A model generated the notes under the pieces. That model ran no database searches, was not told the origin of the DNA, and saw nothing but the letters and a program-made list of their open reading frames with translations. DNA of 7,561 bases. Origin: JBFGCT01 sp041581055. GTDB lineage: Bacteria > Actinomycetota > Acidimicrobiia > Acidimicrobiales > Ilumatobacteraceae. Shown here piece after piece: positions 1 through 6,214 of the stretch. Location: positions 1 to 7,561 of the forward strand of contig JBFGCT010000192.1 in assembly GCA_041581055.1 (NCBI GenBank), written 5' to 3'. How positions within the stretch are numbered: position 1 is the stretch's first letter; each line of letters begins with the position of its first letter. The position numbers were made by a program, and so were the translations under genes.

Positions 1-858
1 CCGCCGTCGCGCGAACTCGCCAGGGTCGGCGCCGTCCTCCGACACGAGCCCGGCGTAGTTGTTCTCGACCTCGTGGTCGTCCCAGACGACGAGCCACGGG
101 CACGTTGCCCGGGCCGCCCGGAGGTCGGGATCGGACAGGTAGGTCGCGTACCGGGCGCGGTAGCCGTCGATGTCGGTTGGCTCGGCGCCCTCGTGCACGC
201 GGACCACCGTGTCACCCAGCTCCCGCGCCGCGCCCTCGTAGATGAAGTCCCCCAGGAACACGACGAGGTCCGGTTGCCATTCGGAGATGTCGCGGTACGC
301 GGCGTAGTGGCCGGTCTCGAAGTGCTGGCACGAGGCCGACGCGATGCGGAACTCGTCGGCGGGCGCGGTCGGCGCCGTGCGACCGCGCGGCGACTCGAAG
401 CCGCCGGACCGGAACACGAACTCGCCGGGACCGGCGATGTCGGCCACGACGTGGACCGCGCCGCCGACTTCGGGGCCCGTTCGGGTCACGCCCGAGGCCA
501 GGGGCTGTCGGGCCTCGTCGACGACCTCCCACTCGACATCGATCCCGTCGTCCGGCAGCGCGCCCGTCAACCTGGTCCACAGCACCGCCGACGTGCCGTC
601 GGGGTCGCCCGACGCGACACCGAGGGTGAATGGGTCGCTGTCGAGCAGGACCGGGGGGTCGGTCGGCGGCGGAGTGGTCGGCGGGTCGGTCGGTGGTGGG
701 GTCGTCGTCGTTGTCGTCGTGGTCGTGGTGGGAGGGGGGTCGGTCGCCGGCGGGTCGGTCGCCGGCGGGAGCGAGGGGGCCGAGCTGTCGCCGTCGCCCG
801 AGCAGGCGGCGACGAAGGTGGCCGAGAGCGCCAGAAACGTCCGTCGGGAGAGATGCAC
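1..858 (-). CDS. phoD: PhoD-family alkaline phosphatase/phosphodiesterase, Tat lipoprotein (3' end outside window)
   Basis: Secreted metallophosphoesterase of the PhoD family, expected to release phosphate from phosphomono- or diesters outside the membrane. Counting from the GTG at 858, residues 3-19 form a twin-arginine signal with R5-R6 (SRRTFL), a hydrophobic stretch and a lipobox VAAC ending at C19, so a Tat-exported lipoprotein is likely. A Pro/Thr-rich linker with a run of threonines covers about residues 28-66. The PhoD N-terminal domain begins near F77 (FTLGVASGDPD, then VLWTRL). The catalytic domain follows with SCQ at about 176-178, LGDFIYEG at 202-209 and WDDHE at 259-263, which are metal-ligand motifs of the family. 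The 286 codons seen are about half of the usual length; the C-terminal half lies beyond base 1. An in-frame ATG at 885 would add nine residues. Neither start has a Shine-Dalgarno sequence, so the start is uncertain. The gene is divergent from fadB2, 72 bp away. Confidence 0.93.
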   Translation of the reverse strand, partial: MHLSRRTFLALSATFVAACSGDGDSSAPSLPPATDPPATDPPPTTTTTTTTTTPPPTDPPTTPPPTDPPVLLDSDPFTLGVASGDPDGTSAVLWTRLTGALPDDGIDVEWEVVDEARQPLASGVTRTGPEVGGAVHVVADIAGPGEFVFRSGGFESPRGRTAPTAPADEFRIASASCQHFETGHYAAYRDISEWQPDLVVFLGDFIYEGAARELGDTVVRVHEGAEPTDIDGYRARYATYLSDPDLRAARATCPWLVVWDDHEVENNYAGLVSEDGADPGEFARRR

Positions 859-930
859 CGGGTGAGTCTGGCATGATCCGGGCATGGTTCACGGACGGCC
901 GGTCAGCCGGCGAGCGAGGAGGCGGGCGGG

Positions 931-1794
931 ATGACGATCGAACGGGTCGGAGTCGTGGGATGCGGTCAGATGGGTTCCGGCATCGCCGAGGTGTGCGCCC
1001 GCGCCGGCCTGGACACCATCGTCCGCGAGGTCGACCCGGCGACCGCCGAACGCGGCCGGGACAAGCTGCTGAGGTCGTTCGACCGCGCCGTCGAACGCGG
1101 CCGGATGACCGAGGAGGACCGCGACGCCAGCGTCGCCCGGCTGTCGTTCACGACCGACCTCGGCGACATGGCGGACCGCCAATTGGTGATCGAGGCGGTC
1201 CTCGAGGACGAGCCGCTCAAGGTCGGCGTCTTCTCGACCCTCGACCAGGTCGTCGAGGACGAGCAGGCGATCCTGGCCAGCAACACCAGCTCGATCCCGA
1301 TCATGAAGCTGGGGATCGCCACCCGGCGCCCCGAGCAGGTCGTCGGCATCCACTTCTTCAACCCCGTCCCGGTGCTCCGGCTCGTCGAGCTGGTCACGAG
1401 CCTGATGACCGCCGACAGCACGCTCGAATCGGCCCGCGCCTTCGTCACCGAGCGCCTCGACAAGCTGGTGATCCGCAGCCAGGACCGCGCCGGGTTCATC
1501 GTCAACGCCTTGCTGATCCCGTACCTCCTCTCGGCGATCCGGATGATGGAGTCGGGGTTCGCCACCGCCGACGACATCGACAACGGCATGGTCGAGGGCT
1601 GCAATCACCCGATGGGTCCGCTGCACCTCACCGACCTGATCGGGCTCGACACGACGCTGGCGGTGGCGCAGTCGATGTACGAGGAGTTCAAGGAGCCGCT
1701 GTACGCCCCGCCGCCGATGCTCTCGCGGATGGTGGAGGCCGGCCTGCTCGGCCGCAAGGCCGGTCGCGGCTTCTACGACTACCGCGACTCCTGA
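931..1794 (+). CDS. fadB2: 3-hydroxybutyryl-CoA dehydrogenase, FadB2 type
   Basis: NAD(P)-dependent L-3-hydroxyacyl-CoA dehydrogenase interconverting 3-hydroxybutyryl-CoA and acetoacetyl-CoA, in short-chain fatty-acid oxidation or polyhydroxyalkanoate/ketone metabolism in the cytoplasm. It has 287 residues, the normal length for a stand-alone member. The N-terminal Rossmann motif is G10-C-G12-Q-M-G15-S-G17. The catalytic set aligns with the human enzyme: S120 in SNTSS, H141 in GIHFFNPVPV, E153 in LVELV and N192 in GFIVNALL. The C-terminal helical domain carries HPMGPLHLTDLIGLDT (about 226-241) and ends with GRKAGRGFYDY. The VNALLIPYLLSAIRMM stretch resembles mycobacterial FadB2 rather than the multifunctional FadB. 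AGGAGG at 917-922 lies 8 nt before the ATG and fixes the start. No acyl-CoA dehydrogenase or thiolase is next to it; pafB follows after 75 bp with its own promoter-like box, so fadB2 is probably a single-gene unit. Confidence 0.95.
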   Translation: MTIERVGVVGCGQMGSGIAEVCARAGLDTIVREVDPATAERGRDKLLRSFDRAVERGRMTEEDRDASVARLSFTTDLGDMADRQLVIEAVLEDEPLKVGVFSTLDQVVEDEQAILASNTSSIPIMKLGIATRRPEQVVGIHFFNPVPVLRLVELVTSLMTADSTLESARAFVTERLDKLVIRSQDRAGFIVNALLIPYLLSAIRMMESGFATADDIDNGMVEGCNHPMGPLHLTDLIGLDTTLAVAQSMYEEFKEPLYAPPPMLSRMVEAGLLGRKAGRGFYDYRDS

Positions 1795-1854
1795 GCCGAC
1801 ACGAGCCGTCGAGCGGGACGGAGGCCGATCCGGTCGGCGGCCGGTCACGGGCCG

Positions 1855-1860
1855 TACGAT
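1855..1860 (+). promoter_or_regulatory. Probable -10 box (TACGAT) of pafBC
   Basis: TACGAT fits the TAnnnT -10 pattern and ends 9 nt before the pafB ATG at 1870. No Shine-Dalgarno sequence precedes that ATG, so the transcript is probably leaderless or has a leader of only a few bases. No convincing -35 hexamer is visible. The RecA-NDp element TGTCR is absent at the required distance, so autoregulation by PafBC is not suggested by this sequence. Confidence 0.45.
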
Positions 1861-1869
1861 GTCCGTCCT

Positions 1870-2823
1870 ATGGCTGACCGGGTCGAGCGGCTCACCAACC
1901 TCCTGGCGCTGCTGCTCGAGACGCCGACGCCGCTGAGCCTCATCGAGATCGCGGGCGAGCTCGGCGGTCAGTACCCCGACGAGCACGGCGCTCGGCGCGC
2001 CGCGTTCGAGCGTGACAAGGCGTCGCTGCGCGACATCGGCGTTCCGATCGACACCGAGATGGTCGGCGGCGGCGCGTACGCCGGCCAGACGAGGTATCGC
2101 ATCGACCGTGCCGCCTACGAACTCGACGACCTCGACCTCGACGCCGACGAGATGCGGGCGCTGCAGGTCGCGGTCGCCGCCGTCCGGACCGGCTCGTCGT
2201 CGGGCCAGGATGCGATCTGGAAACTCGGCGGCGCGATCGGCGGCGAGCACCCCTCGGTCTCGGCCGTGCTGCCCGATCGGCCCGAGCTCCCCGTGATCAG
2301 GGCGGCGGTCGCCGGCCGTTCGCCGATCGAGTTCTCGTACCGCGGCGACCGCCGACGGCTCGATCCGTGGGGGGTGCTGCTGCGGGGAGGGTTCTGGTAC
2401 GTCGTCGGCTACGACCACGACCGGGGCGCGCAGCGCACGTTCCGGGTCGACCGGTTCGACGGCGGGGCCGACGCGATCACCGTCGGCGAGCCCGGCGCGT
2501 TCCGGCGGCCGGACTCGTTCGACCCGCGCGCCGCGTTCCCCACCGACCCCAAGCAGATCGGCCACGCGCCCGACGACGGCGTCGAGGCGACGGTGTTGAT
2601 CGACAGCGTTCGAGCCGGGGCGGTCGAGCGGGAACTCGGTTCGGAACGGGTGATCGTGCGCCACGACAACGGCGACATCGAGGTCGCCGTGCCGGCCTCG
2701 AACCTCGACGCCTTCCGCTCGTGGGTGCTGGGGCTGCTCGAACACGCGGTCGTCCTCGCGCCGGCCGAGATCCGCGCCGACATCGTCGGGTGGTTGCGGG
2801 CGGCGTCGGAGGTGGGGTCGTGA
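1870..2823 (+). CDS. pafB: PafB-type WYL-domain transcriptional regulator
   Basis: Subunit of the PafBC activator, which in mycobacteria forms a complex and switches on the LexA-independent DNA-damage response. It has 317 residues, usual for the family. The N-terminus (MADRVERLTNLLALLLE) followed by a winged helix-turn-helix with FERDKASLRDIGVPI at about 46-60 is the PafB hallmark. The WYL domain covers about 138-200; its signature reads W176-Y177-V178 followed by GYDHDRGAQRTFRVDRF. A C-terminal WCX-like domain spans about 237-311. WYL domains are thought to sense a ligand, probably nucleic acid; the inducer cannot be read from the sequence. The stop overlaps the pafC start (GTGA), so the two are translated as a coupled pair. 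No pafA, proteasome, pup or tat gene is adjacent within the window, unlike the mycobacterial arrangement. The call rests on family resemblance plus the tandem pairing with pafC. Confidence 0.9.
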   Translation: MADRVERLTNLLALLLETPTPLSLIEIAGELGGQYPDEHGARRAAFERDKASLRDIGVPIDTEMVGGGAYAGQTRYRIDRAAYELDDLDLDADEMRALQVAVAAVRTGSSSGQDAIWKLGGAIGGEHPSVSAVLPDRPELPVIRAAVAGRSPIEFSYRGDRRRLDPWGVLLRGGFWYVVGYDHDRGAQRTFRVDRFDGGADAITVGEPGAFRRPDSFDPRAAFPTDPKQIGHAPDDGVEATVLIDSVRAGAVERELGSERVIVRHDNGDIEVAVPASNLDAFRSWVLGLLEHAVVLAPAEIRADIVGWLRAASEVGS

Positions 2824-3791
2824 GCGCGCCGCGCAACGCCCCCGCGCGACTGCGGCGCCTCCTGGTCATGTTGCCATGGTTGATGGAGGCGGGTGAGGTT
2901 CCGCTGGCGGAGGTCGCGGCGCGGTTCGACATGTCCGAGGCCGACGTCTCGCGCGATCTCGAGTTGGTCGCGATGTGCGGCCTGCCGCCGTATGTCGACG
3001 AGATGGTCGACGTGTTCGTCGACGAGGGGATGGTCTTCGTCGGGGTGCCCCGCCTGTTCACCCGCCCGCTTCGCCTGACCGCGCCGGAGGGCTTCTCGCT
3101 GCTCGCCGCGGCCCGGGCGGCGATGGAGCTCCCCGGCGCCGATCCGTCCGGCCCGCTGGCCCGCGGCCTCGACAAGCTGGCCAAGGTGCTCGGTCAGGCG
3201 GGCCTGGAGACCGGCGACGACACCGCCGGCGTGGTCGTCGACCTCGCCCGCCCGCCGCTGGCCGACGAGGTTGCCGCCGCGGCCGGCGACGCGGCAGAAC
3301 TGACGATCAGGTACTACACCCCGTCCCAGGACGCGGTCACCGTCCGCACGATCGTGCCGCGGCATGTCTTCACCGAGGGCGGGAAGTGGTACGTGCGGGC
3401 CGACGACGACCGCTCGGGGGCGCTCCGAACCTTCCGGCTCGACCGGATCGAGTCGGTCGACCCGACCGGGCGGGTCTCGCCGAGCGACGATCCGGTCGCC
3501 GTGCCCGACCGGTTCTTCGACGACGCCGAGCTGGCGACGGCGACGATCGGGCTGGCGCCGGAGGCGCGGTGGGTCATCGACCAGTATCCGGTCGACGAGG
3601 TCGTCGAAGCGGACGACGGCTGGGTCGACGTCACCCTGCCGGTGGCCAGCGAACGGTGGTTGAGCAGGTTGCTGATCCGCCTCGGCCCGGGCGCGCACGT
3701 GCGCTCACCGCAGACCGCCCTCGACCGCGCCGGCGAGCTCGCGGCGACCGTGCTCGCACGCTACGACGAGCATGGTCAGCATCGGTCGTAG
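2820..3791 (+). CDS. pafC: PafC-type WYL-domain transcriptional regulator
   Basis: Partner of PafB in the heteromeric DNA-damage regulator. The start is the GTG at 2820, inside the end of pafB; GGAGG at 2808-2812 lies 7 nt upstream and the 4-nt GTGA overlap implies translational coupling. The product has 323 residues. The N-terminal helix-turn-helix (about 8-60) contains RLLVMLPWLMEAGEVPLAE and ends with ELVAMCGLPPY, typical of PafC. RPLRLTAPEGFSLLAAARA at about 82-100 is also characteristic of the family. The WYL domain is at about 158-212 with W190-Y191-V192 and ALRTFRLDRI. A WCX-like C-terminal domain spans about 237-316. The stop codon lies inside the 3' end of the convergent exonuclease gene, a 16-bp overlap. 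A longer frame reaching back to 2367 is only read-through of the pafB region in another frame. Confidence 0.9.
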   Translation: MSAPRNAPARLRRLLVMLPWLMEAGEVPLAEVAARFDMSEADVSRDLELVAMCGLPPYVDEMVDVFVDEGMVFVGVPRLFTRPLRLTAPEGFSLLAAARAAMELPGADPSGPLARGLDKLAKVLGQAGLETGDDTAGVVVDLARPPLADEVAAAAGDAAELTIRYYTPSQDAVTVRTIVPRHVFTEGGKWYVRADDDRSGALRTFRLDRIESVDPTGRVSPSDDPVAVPDRFFDDAELATATIGLAPEARWVIDQYPVDEVVEADDGWVDVTLPVASERWLSRLLIRLGPGAHVRSPQTALDRAGELAATVLARYDEHGQHRS

Positions 3792-4351
3792 AACGGCGCC
3801 AGCTGACCCGGCTCGGTGATGTCGTGCGCGCGGAGCAAATGCGGCAGCACGGCCGCCGCGGCCTCGGCGTCGGCGAGCGCGTCGTGCGGTCGGTCGAACT
3901 CGATGTCGTAGCGCGCGCACAGGTCGGCCAGGCCGTGGGCCCGGGTGCGATCCGGGTCGAGCCGCCGCGACATCCGCAGGGTGCACAGCCGGGTCCCGAG
4001 CGCGGCCCGGACCGGGTCGTCGGCGCCGCGGTTGCGCGCGGCCCGCAGCAGGAACTCCCCGTCGAAGCGGGCGTTGTGCGCGGTGAACACCGCCCCGTCG
4101 AGCCGGGCGCCGAACTGGTCGAGCACGTCGTGCAGCTTGGGGGCGTCGCGGAGCATCGGCCGGGTGATGCCGTGGACGTGGGTCGGGCCGACGCGCGAGA
4201 ACGGCCAGCGCAGGTGGACGAGCGTCGACCACTGGTCGACCACTCGGCCGTCGCCCTCGACGGTGACCATGCCGAGCTGGAGTATGCGGTGCCACCTCGT
4301 CGAGAAGCCGGATGTCTCGAGATCGACGACGGCGAACCGCGGCAGCGTCAC
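3776..4351 (-). CDS. DEDDh 3'-5' exonuclease, DnaQ/epsilon-like
   Basis: Stand-alone 3'-5' exonuclease of the RNase T/DnaQ superfamily, expected to trim DNA (or RNA) 3' ends using two metal ions, in proofreading or repair. With the GTG at 4351 it has 191 residues, a single domain without polymerase, helicase or GIY-YIG fusion. All five catalytic residues are present: D10 and E12 in VVDLETSG (Exo I), D97 in AHNARFDGEFLL (Exo II), and H156 and D161 in HDALADAEA (Exo III, DEDDh type). VHGITRPML at about 59-67 is also usual in epsilon-like proteins. The start is inferred: an alternative in-frame GTG at 4360 would lie inside a TATCGT -10 box, whereas 4351 is 7 nt downstream of it, fitting a leaderless transcript; no Shine-Dalgarno sequence is present. 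Its 3' end overlaps pafC by 16 bp. Being next to pafBC, with a PafBC-like promoter, suggests a damage-response nuclease. The substrate is not predictable. Confidence 0.9.
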   Translation of the reverse strand: MTLPRFAVVDLETSGFSTRWHRILQLGMVTVEGDGRVVDQWSTLVHLRWPFSRVGPTHVHGITRPMLRDAPKLHDVLDQFGARLDGAVFTAHNARFDGEFLLRAARNRGADDPVRAALGTRLCTLRMSRRLDPDRTRAHGLADLCARYDIEFDRPHDALADAEAAAAVLPHLLRAHDITEPGQLAPFYDRC

Positions 4352-4358
4352 AGCGCCC

Positions 4359-4381
4359 ACGATAGACAGCCGGTGTGACAG
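4359..4381 (-). promoter_or_regulatory. RecA-NDp/PafBC-like promoter of the exonuclease gene
   Basis: On the minus strand the sequence is CTGTCACAC, then an 8-nt spacer, then TATCGT. The published mycobacterial RecA-NDp (PafBC-dependent) consensus is tTGTCRgtg-N8-TAnnnT. Here the core TGTCR, the 8-nt spacing and all fixed bases of the -10 box match; the weakly conserved gtg and the first T do not. The -10 box ends 7 nt before the GTG at 4351, so transcription would start at or very near the start codon. The fit comes from remembered consensus and manual alignment, not from a motif scan. Confidence 0.5.
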
Positions 4382-4384
4382 CCG
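4365..4384 (-). repeat. Short direct repeat (CGGCTGTC twice) in the exonuclease promoter
   Basis: The octamer CGGCTGTC (minus strand) occurs at 4384-4377 and again at 4372-4365, separated by ACAC, a 12-nt period. The second copy fills exactly the spacer between the PafBC-like half-site and the -10 box. It could be a tandem regulator site or chance. Confidence 0.5.
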
Positions 4385-4406
4385 CTCCGTTCGAACCGTC
4401 TTGGTG

Positions 4407-4721
4407 TCAGCGGTGGCGGCGGGCCCGGCTCGCCCGGATCCCGATCGGCGCGGCGAGGGTGAAGCCGGCCAGATGGCGCTCCTCCTCGGACTCGCCACCC
4501 CAGTACCCGTACTCGTGGTTGTCCCGTGCGTAGTCCTGACACGCGGCGCGCACCGGACAGCCGTCGCACAGCGTCGCCGCTCGCGCCTCGCGCCGCTGGC
4601 GCGCCTGCGGCCGTTCGGCCCGGCGGGGGAAGAACAGGTCGTGGCGGCCCTTGCAGGCGGCGGCGTCGCGCCAGTCCCCGCTGCTGGAAATCTCCTCGGC
4701 GAACGCTTCTGCACTGGCCAT
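4407..4721 (-). CDS. WhiB-family Fe-S transcriptional regulator
   Basis: Actinobacteria-specific Wbl protein holding a [4Fe-4S] cluster that responds to oxygen, nitric oxide or redox state and usually acts by binding the main sigma factor. The 104 residues carry the four cluster cysteines C23, C52, C55 and C61 (C-x28-C-x2-C-x5-C), preceded by WRDAAACKG. The turn motif follows as G72-Y73-W74-G75-G76 with ESEEER. The C-terminus is basic (RASRARRHR, 96-104) and is the likely DNA-binding part. The start chosen is the ATG at 4721, with GAGGAG at 4732-4727 five nt upstream; a longer in-frame start at 4748 lacks such a site and would fall at the edge of the promoter. The Wbl subgroup cannot be assigned. 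The gene lies 89 bp after phoH2 and 55 bp before the exonuclease gene on the same strand, with its own promoter. Confidence 0.93.
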   Translation of the reverse strand: MASAEAFAEEISSSGDWRDAAACKGRHDLFFPRRAERPQARQRREARAATLCDGCPVRAACQDYARDNHEYGYWGGESEEERHLAGFTLAAPIGIRASRARRHR

Positions 4722-4744
4722 GCCTGCTCCTCGGGGGGTGCTGA

Positions 4745-4762
4745 GCATTTAACACTAAATGC
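4745..4762. repeat. 18-bp AT-rich perfect inverted repeat in the whiB promoter (candidate operator)
   Basis: GCATTTA-ACAC-TAAATGC: two perfect 7-bp arms around a 4-bp centre. It is one of the most AT-rich patches in the window and overlaps the -10 box and predicted transcription start of whiB. Its symmetry and position suggest a dimeric repressor or activator site. It has no T-tract and is not placed as a terminator. Confidence 0.6.
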
Positions 4763-4780
4763 ACGCGGGCGGGCGGGCAA
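4752..4780 (-). promoter_or_regulatory. Sigma-70-type promoter of whiB
   Basis: On the minus strand, -35 TTGCCC at 4780-4775 and -10 TAGTGT at 4757-4752 are separated by exactly 17 bp. Transcription would start near 4745, giving a leader of about 24 nt that contains the GAGGAG ribosome binding site. The -10 box lies inside the 18-bp palindrome. Confidence 0.55.
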
Positions 4781-4810
4781 CAGACTTTTCGTACATCGCC
4801 CGCCCGGCGG

Positions 4811-6214
4811 TCAGAGCAGCTCGGCGGCGAGGCTGGCGACGTCGCTGCGCTCGCAGGCGGTGAGCGTGATGTGGCCGAAGCAGCGCTGGCCGACGAACGC
4901 CGAGGTCAGCACGCTGAGCGCGTTGTTCGACTCGCCGAGGTAGGGCGCGTCGATCTGGCTCGTGTCGCCGGTGAACACGACCTTGCTGCCCTCGCCGACC
5001 CGCGTGAGGATTGTCCGGAGGGTCGTCGGCTCGAGGTTCTGGGCCTCGTCGATCAACACGAGCTGGCGTTGCAGCGACCGGCCCCGCAGGAACGTGACCG
5101 ACTCGAGGGAGAGCTGCCCGCGCATGGTCAGCTCCTCGATCAGGTTGCCGGCGTCGTGGCTGCTCCCGAGATCGGTGAGCGCGACGACTGCGTCGTGGAT
5201 CGCCGACATCCACGGGTCGAGCTTCTCGTCGAGCCCGCCGGGCAGGAACCCGACGTCGGCCCGCCCGACCGGCACGAGGGGCCGGTAGACCGCGAGCCGC
5301 TCGTAGCGTCTCCGCTCGACCACCTGTTCGAGTCCGGCGGCGATGGCGAGCAGCGTCTTGCCGGTTCCGGCGCGCCCGTCGAGCGCGATCACCGAGATCT
5401 CCGGATCGAGGAGGAGCTCGAGCGCGAAACGCTGCTCCTTGCTGCGCGGGCGGAGGCCCCACGGCTCGGGCGCGGCGTGCTGCAGGAGGACGAACTCGTC
5501 GCCGACGACCCGGACCAGCGCCGATTGCGATCCGGCGCGGAGCACGGCGAACTCGTTCTCGTTGAGCTGGTGGTCGTCGTCGGTCCCGATCGCGTCGATC
5601 GACAGACCACCGGCGGCGTACAGGCAGTCGATCGTGGTGTGCGGCGCTTCGAACGAGGTCCAGCCGACCGCCTGCCGGTCGCGGTCCGATCGGGTCAGAC
5701 GATGTTCGGCGGCCGCGACACCCAGGTGGGCGGCCTTGATGCGCAGCGCCGCGTCGTTGCTCACCATCGTCGTCGGACCGAAGCCGGACTGGCCGATCGC
5801 CGCGCCGATGATCCGGTTGTCGGGCACGCTCGGGTCGAGTCCGTGCTCGATCAGCAGGTGGCGGCGAATGTTGTTGATCTCGATCTGCAGCGTCGCGCCG
5901 TCGCCGCCGGTCGGGACCGGCGCGGCGAGCGACCCCCCGTGCTCGACGCGCAGCTCCTCGAGCGTGCGCAGCGCGGTGCGCGCCGCCCGCCCGACGTCGT
6001 CGCTGCGGCTCTTCAGGCCGTCGAGCTCCTCGACGACGGTGAGCGGGATGACGATGTCGACGTCGACGAACTCGAGCACGCAGGTCGGGTCGGAGATCAG
6101 GACCGAGGTGTCGAGCACCAGCCTGGTTCGCTGCCCCCTTTCGATCCGCTCGGACCCGTCCGGAGCGAGGCCGGTGGTCGGTTCGTCGGTCGACGGAAGC
6201 AGGTCGGTCACCAT
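4811..6214 (-). CDS. phoH2: PhoH2: PIN-domain RNase fused to PhoH-like ATPase
   Basis: Two-domain protein of the PIN-PhoH type; mycobacterial PhoH2 is described as an ATP-dependent RNA helicase with sequence-specific RNase activity. From the ATG at 6214 it has 467 residues. The PIN domain (about 31-165) shows L34-D35-T-S-V-L, E62/E63 in VVEELDGL, D132 in PDNRIIGAA and D154 in VSNDAAL, so its acidic site looks intact. The PhoH domain (about 252-465) has Walker A GRAGTGKT at 280-287, RPLVPVGRADVGFLPG at 311-326, Walker B VLIDEAQN at 386-393 and the FTGDTSQID motif at 414-422. The start is ambiguous: GTG 6217, ATG 6214 and GTG 6211 are consecutive codons. GAGGAG at 6222-6217 is spaced best (5 nt) for GTG 6211, which would shorten the protein by one residue. 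A 20-codon frame ends on the start (TGATG). The gene is divergent from the HIT gene; no antitoxin gene is certain. Confidence 0.94.
   Translation of the reverse strand: MVTDLLPSTDEPTTGLAPDGSERIERGQRTRLVLDTSVLISDPTCVLEFVDVDIVIPLTVVEELDGLKSRSDDVGRAARTALRTLEELRVEHGGSLAAPVPTGGDGATLQIEINNIRRHLLIEHGLDPSVPDNRIIGAAIGQSGFGPTTMVSNDAALRIKAAHLGVAAAEHRLTRSDRDRQAVGWTSFEAPHTTIDCLYAAGGLSIDAIGTDDDHQLNENEFAVLRAGSQSALVRVVGDEFVLLQHAAPEPWGLRPRSKEQRFALELLLDPEISVIALDGRAGTGKTLLAIAAGLEQVVERRRYERLAVYRPLVPVGRADVGFLPGGLDEKLDPWMSAIHDAVVALTDLGSSHDAGNLIEELTMRGQLSLESVTFLRGRSLQRQLVLIDEAQNLEPTTLRTILTRVGEGSKVVFTGDTSQIDAPYLGESNNALSVLTSAFVGQRCFGHITLTACERSDVASLAAELL

Noticed and set aside
889..2745. 618-codon open frame on the minus strand across fadB2 and pafB
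   Set aside because: It has no recognisable motif, is antisense to two well-supported genes, and has the Arg/Asp/Val-rich composition typical of shadow frames in GC-rich DNA.
2367..2819. Upstream extension of the pafC frame inside pafB
   Set aside because: It lies in the wrong frame through coding sequence of pafB; GTG 2820 with GGAGG 7 nt upstream gives the normal PafC N-terminus.
2394..3400. WYL signature reading W-Y-V in both PafB and PafC as a loss of function
   Set aside because: The third position of the WYL triad varies naturally in the family and the surrounding basic and aromatic residues are intact, so no defect is implied.
4389..4396. GTTCGAAC palindrome between whiB and the exonuclease gene as a LexA/SOS box
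   Set aside because: Actinobacterial LexA boxes need GAAC and GTTC separated by four bases in the other order (GAAC-N4-GTTC); here the halves abut as GTTC-GAAC.
4403..4411. Plus-strand GTGTCAGCG as a second PafBC half-site
   Set aside because: No TAnnnT box lies 8 nt downstream, no plus-strand gene follows, and the bases include the whiB stop codon.
4800..4810. CCGCCCGGCGG hairpin after phoH2 as a terminator
   Set aside because: The loop would be a single base and no run of T follows on the minus strand.
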